From Flavobacterium panici (GTDB lineage: Bacteria > Bacteroidota > Bacteroidia > Flavobacteriales > Flavobacteriaceae): a stretch of DNA of 64,000 nt. The notes beneath the pieces were generated by a model, which worked only from the letters and a program-made list of their open reading frames with translations, had not been told where the DNA came from and ran no database searches. The stretch is from positions 62,001 to 126,000 of the forward strand of contig NZ_CAIJDE010000046.1 in NCBI RefSeq assembly GCF_903819335.1. The letters are read 5' to 3'. The position numbers and the translations under genes are program-made. Positions within the stretch are counted from its first letter, which is position 1, and the number at the start of each line of letters is the position of its first letter. This document shows positions 53,760 through 63,151 of this stretch, one piece after another.

Positions 53760-54096
53760 AATCTAGATGATTTCTATTAAAATGAACTGAAAAAGTTTGA
53801 AGGCAACTATTTTAATTTTAGAAGAACAATATACGAATTCAGTTTTTAATTCTAAAGTTTTTGTTAGAATGGTTCCTGCAATAAAAAAGCTCCAGATTTC
53901 TCTGAAGCTTATTTATTAAACTTATTATTGAGAGGACCTATATCCATCTCTTAAATTCATTTAACATAAAAAATCTTATTTAAACTATTTCAAATTTAGA
54001 AATTAAACCCTAAATTAGCTATCTATCATCCTCGCCTTTAAATATTTGCGTCTTTACATCTTAATAAAAAACCAAAACATAATCTTATTGAGTTTA
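53760..54096. other. divergent intergenic region
   Basis: A 337-base gap between the M13 peptidase (leftward) and the helicase fusion (rightward), with an orphan GAAA-loop hairpin at 53887-53910. AATATTTG at 54041-54048 is one base from TAnnTTTG and may serve the helicase gene. The rest is AT-rich without visible structure. Confidence 0.5.
53887..53910 (-). terminator. orphan terminator of the GAAA-loop family
   Basis: On the minus strand AAGCTTCAGA, GAAA, TCTGGAGCTT then TTTTAT, identical in the core to the tRNA terminators at 45317 and 63115. No gene precedes it on that strand (the helicase gene is on the other strand), so it ends no known transcript. It may be a relic of a lost tRNA or an attenuator before the M13 gene. 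Confidence 0.75.
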
Positions 54097-57000
54097 ATGC
54101 TAATAGATGAACAAAATAAAACCCGTTTAATTACCTTCATTGATACCGAAATTGAACCAGCAAAAGGCAAAATCCTTGATATAGGAGCAATTAAAGATAA
54201 CGGTAATCAATTTCATAAAGCATCTTTAGGGGATTTTGTCCAATTCCTCAAAGGTGGCGATTATATATGCGGACATAACATTTTAAATCACGATATAAAA
54301 TATATAGGCAAAGCAATTTATGATGCTGGTATTAACCCTTCAAACATAATTGACACTTTACATTTATCTCCTTTGTTATTTCCAACTAAGCCTTACCATT
54401 CCTTATTAAAAGATGATAAACTTCAGACTGAAGACACAAACAACCCGTTAAACGATTCTATTAAAGCAAGAGATTTATTCAATAGTGAAGTTGCCGCTTT
54501 TTGGCAAACGGATAAAACACTTAAGGAAATTTTTTATCTCCTTTTAAATCGTACCAAAGAGTTTGGAGCTTTTTTTCGGTTTGTGAATTATAAAAATATA
54601 AGCTCTGATCCAGAAGCTGAGATTAGATTAAAATTCCGTGGTGAAATTTGTGAACAGTCGGATTTAGCTAAAATAATTTCTGAAAATCCTATCGAACTGG
54701 CATATTGCCTGTCACTGATTAATTCATTTATAATTCATAGAAAGGTTCATTCCATTACGCCTCCATGGGTTCTTAAAAACTACCCCGATGTGGAACGTAT
54801 AATGCTGTTATTACGGAGCAAACCTTGTATAACTGGCTGCATTTACTGTAACAACGCGCTTGACATCTATAAAGGATTAAAAAAATTCTTTGGCTTTGAT
54901 TTTTACCGAACTTATGGTGGTGAACCGCTTCAGGAAAAAGCTGTTAAGGCTGCTGTTAACAACAAGTCGGTACTGGCTGTTTTCCCAACTGGCGGCGGAA
55001 AATCAATTACATTTCAGGTTCCGGCACTTATGAGTGCTGAAAACTCTAAAGGGTTAACCATCGTAATTTCTCCGCTTCAGTCGTTAATGAAAGATCAGGT
55101 TGACAATCTTGAAAAAAACGGAATAACAGAAGCAGTTACTATTAATGGACTATTAGACCCTATTGAAAGAGCCAAATCATTTGAAAGAATTGAAGATGGT
55201 TCTGCCTCTATTCTTTATATTTCACCTGAATCTCTCCGTTCAAAAACTATCGAAAAACTAATTTTAGGCCGAAAAGTTGCCCGTTTCGTAATTGATGAAG
55301 CACACTGTTTTTCATCATGGGGACAAGATTTCAGGGTTGACTATTTATATATTGGTGATTTTATAAAGTTAATTCAGGAAAAGAAAAATCTTGAAGATGC
55401 CATACCGGTGTCCTGTTTTACAGCAACGGCAAAACAAAAGGTAATTGAAGATATCCGGGATTATTTTAGCGAAAAGCTATCGCTGGATCTTGAAGTGTTC
55501 ACTTCAAAAGCCTCGAGGACTAATCTTCACTATAAGGTTTTTGAAAAGCAAAATGAAGATGAAAAATATCAGACCGTCAGAGATTTAATTGAAGAGAAAA
55601 ACTGTCCCACAATTATCTATGTATCCAGAACACTCAAAGCTTATAAACTTGCCGAGCAACTGGCAAAAGATGGTTTTAATGCAAAACCATACCATGGAAA
55701 AATGGATAAGCAGGAGAAAACCGAGAATCAAAATTCCTTTTTAGGTGGTGAAACACAAATTATGGTAGCCACTTCTGCATTTGGTATGGGAGTGGACAAG
55801 AAAGATGTGGGTTTGGTCATTCATTATGAAATTTCAGATTCACTTGAAAACTATGTGCAGGAAGCGGGACGTGCAGGCAGGGATGAAAATATTTCAGCTG
55901 ATTGTTTTGTACTTTTTAACGAAGAAGATCTTAGTAAGCATTTTATTCTGCTAAATCAGACCAAACTTTCCATTAAAGAAATCCAGCAGGTGTGGAAAGC
56001 GATAAAGAATATTACAAGATTTCGTTCTAAAGTATCCAATTCTGCATTAGAAATCGCACGAAAAGCAGGCTGGGATGATACTGTTGTAGAAATAGAAACA
56101 CGCGTAACTACAGCAATTGCTGCCCTTGAAGACGCAGGATATTTAAAACGCGGGCAGAATATGCCGAAGGTTTTTGCCAACAGTATTTTATCCAAAAATA
56201 CCCAGGAAGCCATTGATAAAATAAACACTTCGCAAAAATTTGAAGAAAAGCAAAAAGAGCAAGGTGTACGTATTATCAAGAAACTCTTTTCAAGCAAAAG
56301 CAGAAAGCAGGCCAACAACGAAACTCCAGAATCAAGAGTAGACTACATTAGCGATCATTTGGGCATTGTAAAAGAAGAAGTCATTAATGTGATAAACTTA
56401 CTGCGTGAGGAAAATATCCTGGCAGATGCTAAAGACCTGACTGCCTTTATAAAGAATGCAGATAATAAAAACCGCTCTCTTTCAATAGTCGAGTCATACA
56501 GCAAAATCGAAAACTTTTTACTTTCGGTTTTTAAAGAAGAAGAAAGTACTTTTCATTTGAAGGAATTAAACGAAGGTGCTGAAAAAAACGGCTGTGACGA
56601 TATAAACACCAATAAACTAAAAACGATAATTAACTTTTGGTCTATTAAAAACTGGATTAAAAGAAAAAACTTAGACCATGCCAGAAATCATATTGCTGTT
56701 CTCTGCCTTCAAAACAAAGAGTTATTAAAAGATAAACTTGAAAAGCGGCATGAACTTGCAGCATTCATCATTGATTTTTTTTATGATAAAACTATCACCG
56801 AAACATTAAAAGATCAAACAAATAAAGAGGAGACTTTGGTGGAGTTTTCGGTACATGAGCTAAAAACTGCATATGATACTAGCTTAAGCCTTTTCAAAAA
56901 AGAAATAAGTATTTATGATATTGAAGATACCTTGTTCTATCTTTCACGAATTGAGGCAATAAAGATAGAAGGTGGTTTTCTTGTAGTTTATAATAGCTTA

Positions 57001-58941
57001 ACGATTGAGCGAACGGAACAAGATAATAAAAAAAGATATACTAAAGACGATTATCAAAAGCTCAACCAGTTTTACGAGAGCAAGGTCCAGCAAATTCACA
57101 TTGTAGGCGAATATGCCCAAAGAATGATTACCGATTACAGAAACGCGCTTCAGTTTGTAGAAGATTATTTCCAACTGAATTATGGTTCATTTTTGAACAA
57201 ATATTTTAAAGGCAGCAGGCAAAATGAGATTAAGCGGAATATTACACCGGCAAAATTCAGACAACTTTTTGGTGAGCTCTCCCCTACACAATTGAAGATT
57301 ATTAATGATAATGAAACTCAGCATATAGTTGTTGCTGCCGGTCCCGGCAGCGGAAAAACAAAGGTATTAGTGCATAAACTGGCTTCGCTTCTTTTAATGG
57401 AAGATGTTAAGCATGAGCAGTTACTGATGCTGACATTTTCAAGGGCTGCTGCTGTCGAATTTAAGAAGCGTTTATTAAAACTGATTGGTAATGCAGCAAA
57501 CTTTATTGAAATTAAAACATTTCATTCTTACTGTTTCGATCTTTTGGGTAAAGTTGGCACTTTAGAAAAATCGGCGGATATTTTAAACACAACGGTTGAA
57601 AGAATTAAAAATGGTGATGTTGAGGCTAATAAAATTACGAAGACTGTTTTAGTAATTGACGAAGCACAAGATATGAATGCAGATGAGTTTGCTCTTATAA
57701 ATGCATTGATGGAGCAGAATGAAGAAATGAGGGTTATTGCTGTGGGAGATGATGACCAAAATATTTATGATTTCAGGGGAGCAAGTTCCAAATATCTTGA
57801 ACAATTCATTTATGATAACAAGGCCGTAAAACATGAGTTAGTCGAAAATTACCGCAGTAAAAGTAATCTGGTTGCATTTTCGAATCAATTCGTACAACAA
57901 ATTCAACACCGCCTAAAAGAAACACCAATCATTGCTAATCAAACCGATAATGGAAAAATCAAAGTTGTTAAATATCAAAGCAGCAATTTGATTACGCCTC
58001 TTGTAACTGATATCGTTAACGCAGATCTTTCCGGAACTACATGCGTACTCACAAAAACTAACGAAGAGGCTATAAAAGTCACAGGGATGCTTTTAAAAAA
58101 TAGCATCAAGGCAAAATTAATTCAATCTAATGATGATTTTAGTTTATACAATCTTGTTGAAGTTCGGTTTTTACTAGATAAAATAAATGTTGGAGCTGAT
58201 ATTTACATCATCAGTGATGAAATTTGGGACAATGCTAAACAAGAGCTAATTAACACCTTCCGTAACAGCAACAAATTAGAGATTTGCCAGAATATCATCA
58301 AAGATTTTGAAAGCACTAATCCTAATAAGAAGTACAAATCTGATTTAGAAGTTTTAATTCGGGAATCTAAATTAGAGGATTTTTATAATGAAAATGGTGA
58401 AACAATTTTTGTATCAACCATTCATAAAGCCAAAGGAAAAGAGTTTGATAATGTATTTCTTTTACTTGAAAACTTTCATCTGGCTGCAGATGAAGCTAAA
58501 CGACAAGTATACGTAGCAATGACCAGAGCTAAACGCAATTTAAACATTCACTTAAATACAAATAATCTCAATCATTTGACTGTAGATAATCTGGAACAAA
58601 TAGACAACTTTGAATTTTACACTGCTCCTGATAAAATTGCTGTACATGCCACTTTTAAAGATATTTGGTTAGACTATTTTATTAACAGACAGATCTTAGT
58701 TTCTCAACTAGCGTGTGGAGAAACGTTATATGTTAAGGATGATGAATGCTTAAATTCAAATGGACAATCTGTGTTGAAATTCTCAAAGTTATTTATTAAG
58801 AAAATTGAGGAAATGAAATCAAAACATTATGAACTAAAAAATATAAAAGTAAATTTCATATTGTACTGGCATAAGGAAGGAGCTTCGCAGGAAACCAAAA
58901 TAATCTTACCTGAACTTTATTTTGAAATTAGTGAACAATAA
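54097..58941 (+). CDS. exonuclease-RecQ-UvrD helicase fusion protein
   Basis: A 1614-residue protein with three enzymatic parts. First, a DnaQ-like DEDD exonuclease (about 8-155: TFIDTEIEPAKGKILDIGAI; GHNILNHDIKYIG; NDSIKARDLF). Second, a RecQ-type SF2 helicase with Walker A FPTGGGKSITFQ (about 294), IDEAHCFSSWGQDFR (about 398), CFTATA and motif VI QEAGRAGRD (about 586), then a winged-helix linker of about 450 residues. Third, a UvrD/PcrA SF1 helicase with AAGPGSGKTKVL (about 1081), LVIDEAQDMN (about 1186), GDDDQNIYDFRG and VAMTRAKRN (about 1471). A start at 54046 (TTG) was rejected in favour of this ATG. It would unwind, rewind and trim DNA; repair or phage defence is inferred. Confidence 0.9.
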   Translation: MLIDEQNKTRLITFIDTEIEPAKGKILDIGAIKDNGNQFHKASLGDFVQFLKGGDYICGHNILNHDIKYIGKAIYDAGINPSNIIDTLHLSPLLFPTKPYHSLLKDDKLQTEDTNNPLNDSIKARDLFNSEVAAFWQTDKTLKEIFYLLLNRTKEFGAFFRFVNYKNISSDPEAEIRLKFRGEICEQSDLAKIISENPIELAYCLSLINSFIIHRKVHSITPPWVLKNYPDVERIMLLLRSKPCITGCIYCNNALDIYKGLKKFFGFDFYRTYGGEPLQEKAVKAAVNNKSVLAVFPTGGGKSITFQVPALMSAENSKGLTIVISPLQSLMKDQVDNLEKNGITEAVTINGLLDPIERAKSFERIEDGSASILYISPESLRSKTIEKLILGRKVARFVIDEAHCFSSWGQDFRVDYLYIGDFIKLIQEKKNLEDAIPVSCFTATAKQKVIEDIRDYFSEKLSLDLEVFTSKASRTNLHYKVFEKQNEDEKYQTVRDLIEEKNCPTIIYVSRTLKAYKLAEQLAKDGFNAKPYHGKMDKQEKTENQNSFLGGETQIMVATSAFGMGVDKKDVGLVIHYEISDSLENYVQEAGRAGRDENISADCFVLFNEEDLSKHFILLNQTKLSIKEIQQVWKAIKNITRFRSKVSNSALEIARKAGWDDTVVEIETRVTTAIAALEDAGYLKRGQNMPKVFANSILSKNTQEAIDKINTSQKFEEKQKEQGVRIIKKLFSSKSRKQANNETPESRVDYISDHLGIVKEEVINVINLLREENILADAKDLTAFIKNADNKNRSLSIVESYSKIENFLLSVFKEEESTFHLKELNEGAEKNGCDDINTNKLKTIINFWSIKNWIKRKNLDHARNHIAVLCLQNKELLKDKLEKRHELAAFIIDFFYDKTITETLKDQTNKEETLVEFSVHELKTAYDTSLSLFKKEISIYDIEDTLFYLSRIEAIKIEGGFLVVYNSLTIERTEQDNKKRYTKDDYQKLNQFYESKVQQIHIVGEYAQRMITDYRNALQFVEDYFQLNYGSFLNKYFKGSRQNEIKRNITPAKFRQLFGELSPTQLKIINDNETQHIVVAAGPGSGKTKVLVHKLASLLLMEDVKHEQLLMLTFSRAAAVEFKKRLLKLIGNAANFIEIKTFHSYCFDLLGKVGTLEKSADILNTTVERIKNGDVEANKITKTVLVIDEAQDMNADEFALINALMEQNEEMRVIAVGDDDQNIYDFRGASSKYLEQFIYDNKAVKHELVENYRSKSNLVAFSNQFVQQIQHRLKETPIIANQTDNGKIKVVKYQSSNLITPLVTDIVNADLSGTTCVLTKTNEEAIKVTGMLLKNSIKAKLIQSNDDFSLYNLVEVRFLLDKINVGADIYIISDEIWDNAKQELINTFRNSNKLEICQNIIKDFESTNPNKKYKSDLEVLIRESKLEDFYNENGETIFVSTIHKAKGKEFDNVFLLLENFHLAADEAKRQVYVAMTRAKRNLNIHLNTNNLNHLTVDNLEQIDNFEFYTAPDKIAVHATFKDIWLDYFINRQILVSQLACGETLYVKDDECLNSNGQSVLKFSKLFIKKIEEMKSKHYELKNIKVNFILYWHKEGASQETKIILPELYFEISEQ

Positions 58942-58968
58942 GGTGAAAACTTATTGAAAACACATCGA

Positions 58969-59286
58969 TTACATCAAAGAAAATATACTCCATCCACAAA
59001 GAATGAAAGAGATTATCATGAAAATTTTTGATTTCTTTTTTAAATAACCTTTCTTTTTAAATTTAAAAAAGATAATTGCAGCGATTCCCGATGCGATTAT
59101 ATCAATAATAGTCAAGAAAAAAGCATTAGCAATATACTTAGGAAATAAACTGAGATAAGCTGTCTTGGTTTCTTCAAATTCAGTGTATTTCGTGCATATA
59201 TATATCCAGCAAATTTTATTTAAGATGCTAATTATTAGCAGCAATACTCCAACAATATAAATAAGCGATTTGTATTTAGATTTCAT
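58969..59286 (-). CDS. hypothetical small membrane protein
   Basis: A 105-residue protein, mostly hydrophobic, with three probable helices (about 8-26 IYIVGVLLLIISILNKICW; 50-73 ANAFFLTIIDIIASGIAAIIF; 87-104 IFMIISFILCGWSIFSL). Charged loops between them (KFKKKGYLKKKSK). I recognise no family. It ends 28 bases from the convergent helicase fusion and sits beside a YiaA-type gene on the same strand. Confidence 0.75.
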   Translation of the reverse strand: MKSKYKSLIYIVGVLLLIISILNKICWIYICTKYTEFEETKTAYLSLFPKYIANAFFLTIIDIIASGIAAIIFFKFKKKGYLKKKSKIFMIISFILCGWSIFSLM

Positions 59287-59356
59287 ATACTTAAGTTTTA
59301 AAAGTTAGAAAACCTCAAAACTGCACAATTTGTGACAGTAATGAGGCCCGCTAAAA

Positions 59357-59830
59357 CTATAGGTTAGTCGATTCAAATTGTTTGAGATCTCTGGTGTTTT
59401 TTTGTACTGCAAGGGCTGAAAACAGTCCTAATACAAACGACATTCCGAAAAATCCCTTTTCACTGAGTAATAAACTGGCATTCCAAAGTCCGATTATTAA
59501 TAATACTATAGAAGCAATAGTACTAAACCAGCTTATACTGTAATATAAATCGGTTACGGGGATTCCTTCCAGTCTGTCTCGCACGCTTTTTTGTACTGAT
59601 ATCACAGAGAAAAGACCAAAAAGGAGAATGGTAAAATAGTATCCTTTTTCATTGTAAGCCATAGCCGAATTATAAAGACCAATACAATAGGAGGTCATAC
59701 CTATAAGTAATGTCATCCAGGATGCGCCAACGAAAGCGGCGCTTGGCTTTAAAGGGTTATTTCCATAATTTGATTTTGCATTTTTTGATTCTGAATTGTT
59801 GTTTAATTCATTTGATTTTAGCGGTTCCAT
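59357..59830 (-). CDS. YiaA/YiaB-family inner membrane protein
   Basis: A 157-residue protein with an Asn-rich N-terminal tail (about 1-30) and two copies of the two-helix YiaAB unit. The first is ASWMTLLIGMTSYCIGLYNSAMAYNEKGYYFTILLFGLFSVISVQKSVRD and the second FSTIASIVLLIIGLWNASLLLSEKGFFGMSFVLGLFSALAVQKNTRD. The repeated NEKGYYF/SEKGFFG and VQKxxRD marks show internal duplication. No function is known for the family. It is divergent from the helical-repeat protein gene. Confidence 0.92.
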   Translation of the reverse strand: MEPLKSNELNNNSESKNAKSNYGNNPLKPSAAFVGASWMTLLIGMTSYCIGLYNSAMAYNEKGYYFTILLFGLFSVISVQKSVRDRLEGIPVTDLYYSISWFSTIASIVLLIIGLWNASLLLSEKGFFGMSFVLGLFSALAVQKNTRDLKQFESTNL

Positions 59831-59956
59831 AATTTTATGTTTTATAATTATGAGGCAAATGTCAGCATGAAAAAGGAGTTCTAAAAACTAATTTATTTAT
59901 AAAACTGATGATATAAAAATACATTTTACTATTTTTATCCTGATAAAATCTTATTT

Positions 59957-61468
59957 ATGAATGCTCTCGAGGAAATATCAAATATGATGAATGATGCTGA
60001 TAAAAAAGCATTTATACAGTATCTATCAAAAAAGAACAAGCGCAAAGATACTGGCAATATCGAGTTATTCAATTCGTTAAAAACTGACGATATAAAATTT
60101 AATAAAAAGATTTTAGAAGATAAAAAAACTACCGATGCTTATCATGCTCTTAGAAAAAGACTTTATGATAACATGATAAATTTCATGGCCAATCGAAGTT
60201 TTGAAAATGATAGTTCAGAAGAAAATACAATACTTCGATTTATTGTCGTAAGTCGGTTATTTTTTGAACATAAACTTATAAAAACAGCATTTAAATGTCT
60301 TGCAAAAGCCGAAGATATTGCACTGAGCATTGAGCACTTTAGTCTTCTCAATGAAATCTATCTGACTCAGATACAATTTGCTCATTTCAATCTGTCAGAA
60401 CCAATTGAAAAAATAATAGAAAAATTTAAAGCAAATAAAAAACAGCTCGAATATGAGGAACAGCTCAATTTAGGTTATGCCATTTTGCGTCGCGAACTTG
60501 CTGCTATTTATCACGAAGGCCGAATAGTAGATTTTCAGGCACTTATAAAGAACACTATTGAAACGCATGGAATATCATTAAAACAGGGATTAACGTTTAA
60601 GTCTCTGTATCAAATATTATTTATTGCCAACGAATATGCTTCTATAAACAACAATTACTCACTTATACAACCCTTTGTTGTGAAAAGTTATAGGTTTATT
60701 AGTAAAAAAACTGATCTGACAGACAGACATTTATACTATCATATATACATTTTGTATTTTATAGCTAACTTCTATTTTCGTAATGGGCAGTTTACTAAAT
60801 CTTTGAATTATCTTGAATTGATGTTTACAGAACTTCAGAAACAATCTGGCAAGTATTATCAGCGTTTTTGTCTTAGGTATTATTTATTATTAGCGTTTAA
60901 TGAAAATTATCTTGGTAATCCCCAAAAAGCAATCGAAATTGCCGAAAAATCTCTTTCTTCAAATAAAAAAGCAGATCCTAACGACAGTAACGACATTCGT
61001 CTTATGCTTATCGTTTTTTATATACAGCAAAATGCCGGGCGTAATGCCGTAAAAGAAATGGCAAAATTAAATCATACTGATAGTTGGTACGAAAAAAAAA
61101 TGGGCATGGACTGGACAATAAAAAAGCATGTTGTCGAAATCCTTCTGCATACTCAGCAAGAAAATATTGAACTGGCTTTATCCCGAATAAAAAGTTTTAA
61201 ACGACGTTATAGAAAATATCTTTTAACGGTAAATGAAGAACGTGTTATTCAATATCTTTTGTTTGTAGAACAATATGTAATGAAACCTGAAATTATTCAA
61301 ACACAAAAATTTCAAAATGCAATAGAAGATTTTATAATTACTGCTCAAAATGGTCCTAAAGATATTTTAATCATGAGTTTTTTATCCTGGCTGCTTGCAA
61401 AAGTGAGGCGAAAAACGATTTATGAAACAACTTTAAATCTCCTCACAACGTATTTTCCAGCGAACTGA
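59957..61468 (+). CDS. hypothetical helical-repeat protein
   Basis: A 503-residue soluble protein made of helical hairpins like TPR repeats, for example YHIYILYFIANFYFRNGQFTKSLNYLELMF and YLLLAFNENYLGNPQKAIEIAEKSL (about 275-325). Lys-rich throughout, no signal or membrane helix. It begins MNALEEISNMMNDADKKAFIQYLSKKNKR, a motif I cannot assign to a family. It probably binds another protein; no partner is evident. The next gene starts 90 bases downstream. Confidence 0.8.
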   Translation: MNALEEISNMMNDADKKAFIQYLSKKNKRKDTGNIELFNSLKTDDIKFNKKILEDKKTTDAYHALRKRLYDNMINFMANRSFENDSSEENTILRFIVVSRLFFEHKLIKTAFKCLAKAEDIALSIEHFSLLNEIYLTQIQFAHFNLSEPIEKIIEKFKANKKQLEYEEQLNLGYAILRRELAAIYHEGRIVDFQALIKNTIETHGISLKQGLTFKSLYQILFIANEYASINNNYSLIQPFVVKSYRFISKKTDLTDRHLYYHIYILYFIANFYFRNGQFTKSLNYLELMFTELQKQSGKYYQRFCLRYYLLLAFNENYLGNPQKAIEIAEKSLSSNKKADPNDSNDIRLMLIVFYIQQNAGRNAVKEMAKLNHTDSWYEKKMGMDWTIKKHVVEILLHTQQENIELALSRIKSFKRRYRKYLLTVNEERVIQYLLFVEQYVMKPEIIQTQKFQNAIEDFIITAQNGPKDILIMSFLSWLLAKVRRKTIYETTLNLLTTYFPAN

Positions 61469-61558
61469 CAATCCGAAAAAAATTAAAAACCTTCATCATA
61501 TAAAATACAGTCACCAGAAACTATTTTTTTCTATCTTCCCAAAATAAAATTTTGCAAA

Positions 61559-62323
61559 ATGAACCAACAGTTTTTAATAAAAAAATCATTTTTATTCAGC
61601 TTCATTTTAGTGACAAGCTATTTTCTAGTTTCTTTTTACCCAAAAAATACAGAACAAACCGCTCCTGATAAAATCAAAAAAGTGCTGGTTTTTTCTAAAA
61701 CTAATGGTTTCAGACATGAAAGCATTCCTGCCGGAATTGAAGCGATAAAAAAACTGGGAAAGGAAAATCATTTTCTGGTAGATGCTACCGAAGATTCTCT
61801 GGCAATTAATTCAAAAAATTTAAAGCAATACAAAGCCGTTATATTTTTAAGCGCTTCTGGTCATGTTTTAGGCGAAAGTCAGAAATTAGCTTTACAAAAA
61901 TTTATAGAAAAAGGAAAGGGTTTTGTAGGCATTCATTCGGCTACAAACTGCGAACCAGACTGGTCTTGGTACACACAAATGATCGGCGGAATTTTTGAAG
62001 GGCATCCCGAGCCGCAAAATGCTAAACTAATAGTTGTCAATCATGAACATCCATCTACAAAATATCTTCCGGCAATTTGGGAACGAAAAGATGAATGGTA
62101 CAATTTTAAAAATTTGAATCCAGATGTAAATGTGCTTATCAAAATTGATGTAACTTCGTATAAAGGCGGTAAACATGGCGATAATCATCCTTTGGCCTGG
62201 TATCACGAATATGATGGCGGCAGAGCGTTTTACACCGCTTTAGGACACAGCCCTGAAAGTTATAGCGATCCTCTTTTTGTGCAGCATTTGCTTGGAGGCA
62301 TTACATATGCCATGGGGAAATAA
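61559..62323 (+). CDS. ThuA-domain protein
   Basis: A 254-residue ThuA-like protein (glutamine-amidotransferase-like fold linked to trehalose and other sugar use; the exact reaction is poorly known). An N-terminal hydrophobic signal or anchor (about 9-27) precedes KKVLVFSKTNGFRHESIPAGIEAI, FLSASGHVLGESQKLALQKFIEKGKGFVGIHSATNCEPDW and the end PLAWYHEYDGGRAFYTALGHSPESYSDP...HLLGGITYAMGK, all hallmarks. It is probably exported. The lipoprotein gene follows after 27 bases and is likely cotranscribed. Confidence 0.94.
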   Translation: MNQQFLIKKSFLFSFILVTSYFLVSFYPKNTEQTAPDKIKKVLVFSKTNGFRHESIPAGIEAIKKLGKENHFLVDATEDSLAINSKNLKQYKAVIFLSASGHVLGESQKLALQKFIEKGKGFVGIHSATNCEPDWSWYTQMIGGIFEGHPEPQNAKLIVVNHEHPSTKYLPAIWERKDEWYNFKNLNPDVNVLIKIDVTSYKGGKHGDNHPLAWYHEYDGGRAFYTALGHSPESYSDPLFVQHLLGGITYAMGK

Positions 62324-62350
62324 AATTTGCTAACCACTATTTAAATAAAT

Positions 62351-62881
62351 ATGAATTTGAATCTGAAAATTTCATTTCTTTCTGTCTTTTTAATTTTAAC
62401 CATTTTAGGCTGTTCTGATAAAAAAACAAAACACATTCCAGAAAATCCTTATTTAAAGCAATTAACCGAAAAGCAAATTGGAGATAGCAATTACTATATT
62501 TCTATCCCAAAAAAATATACAATTAAAGAAAACAGAGGGCCTGATTTTTCTGTTTATTATTTCTATCCTACAGACACGACAGCTACAGCAGCTTTTTCAG
62601 GCGGTTTCTATTTTGGGAATCATCCAAGTCAGTTTGAACCAGGTGATAGTTGTAAAACAGAAAAAATGCAGCGTAAAATTCTAAACAAAAATGCCGATTG
62701 GACAGTCTATAACTGCAAAGACAAATATTCGATCCAGTCGATTATTGAAAGCGGAAGCAATGAAGGCTGGAACCAATATATTCACACTTTTGCCAGTGCA
62801 AATTCTGCCGCAGACTTAAAAAAAGTATTTCTGATTTTGGGAACAATGAAAAAGAAAGAACCAATCAAACAACCAAAATAA
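62351..62881 (+). CDS. hypothetical lipoprotein
   Basis: A 176-residue lipoprotein with a signal ending TILGC (Cys21 followed by SDKKTKH). The rest is one soluble domain (KQIGDSNYYISIPKKYTIKENRGPDFSVYYFYPTD ... AAFSGGFYFGNHPSQF), not assigned to a family. It lies 27 bases after the ThuA gene on the same strand. The mature part ends KKEPIKQPK. Confidence 0.8.
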   Translation: MNLNLKISFLSVFLILTILGCSDKKTKHIPENPYLKQLTEKQIGDSNYYISIPKKYTIKENRGPDFSVYYFYPTDTTATAAFSGGFYFGNHPSQFEPGDSCKTEKMQRKILNKNADWTVYNCKDKYSIQSIIESGSNEGWNQYIHTFASANSAADLKKVFLILGTMKKKEPIKQPK

Positions 62882-62985
62882 TGTATCAAAACAAAAAAAG
62901 TCAGATATTTTTTAAACTTTTATAATCTCTAAATTACTGGTCTTTAACTTCTTCAAAATAACTAAAAAAGTTTTTTTGAAATCCT

Positions 62986-63016
62986 TTGTTCATTTCAAAA
63001 ATTAATCACATTTTTG
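62986..63016 (+). promoter_or_regulatory. promoter of tRNA-Glu
   Basis: TTG at 62986-62988 and CATTTTTG at 63009-63016 (one base from TAnnTTTG) are 20 bases apart, ending 19 bases before the tRNA. Confidence 0.6.
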
Positions 63017-63035
63017 CACCCGCATTAGCAAAACA

Positions 63036-63107
63036 GGTCCGTTCGTCTATCGGTTAGGACGCCAGGTTTTCATCCTGGTAAGGGGGGTTCGATTCCCCCA
63101 CGGACTA
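63036..63107 (+). tRNA. tRNA-Glu (TTC anticodon)
   Basis: A 72-base cloverleaf: acceptor GGTCCGT with ACGGACT (first pair G-T), D-arm GTCTATCGGTTAGGAC, anticodon arm CCAGGTTTTCATCCTGG with anticodon TTC, and T-arm GGGGGTTCGATTCCCCC. CCA is not encoded. A GAAA-loop terminator follows. Confidence 0.95.
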
Positions 63108-63114
63108 CTAACAC

Positions 63115-63146
63115 AAAGCTTCAGAGAAATCTGGAGCTTTTTTTGT
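63115..63146 (+). terminator. terminator after tRNA-Glu
   Basis: AAAGCTTCAGA, GAAA, TCTGGAGCTTT and a T run, near identical to the hairpin after the initiator tRNA; it also lies at the 3' end of the convergent adaptor gene. Confidence 0.9.
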
Positions 63147-63151
63147 TTATA

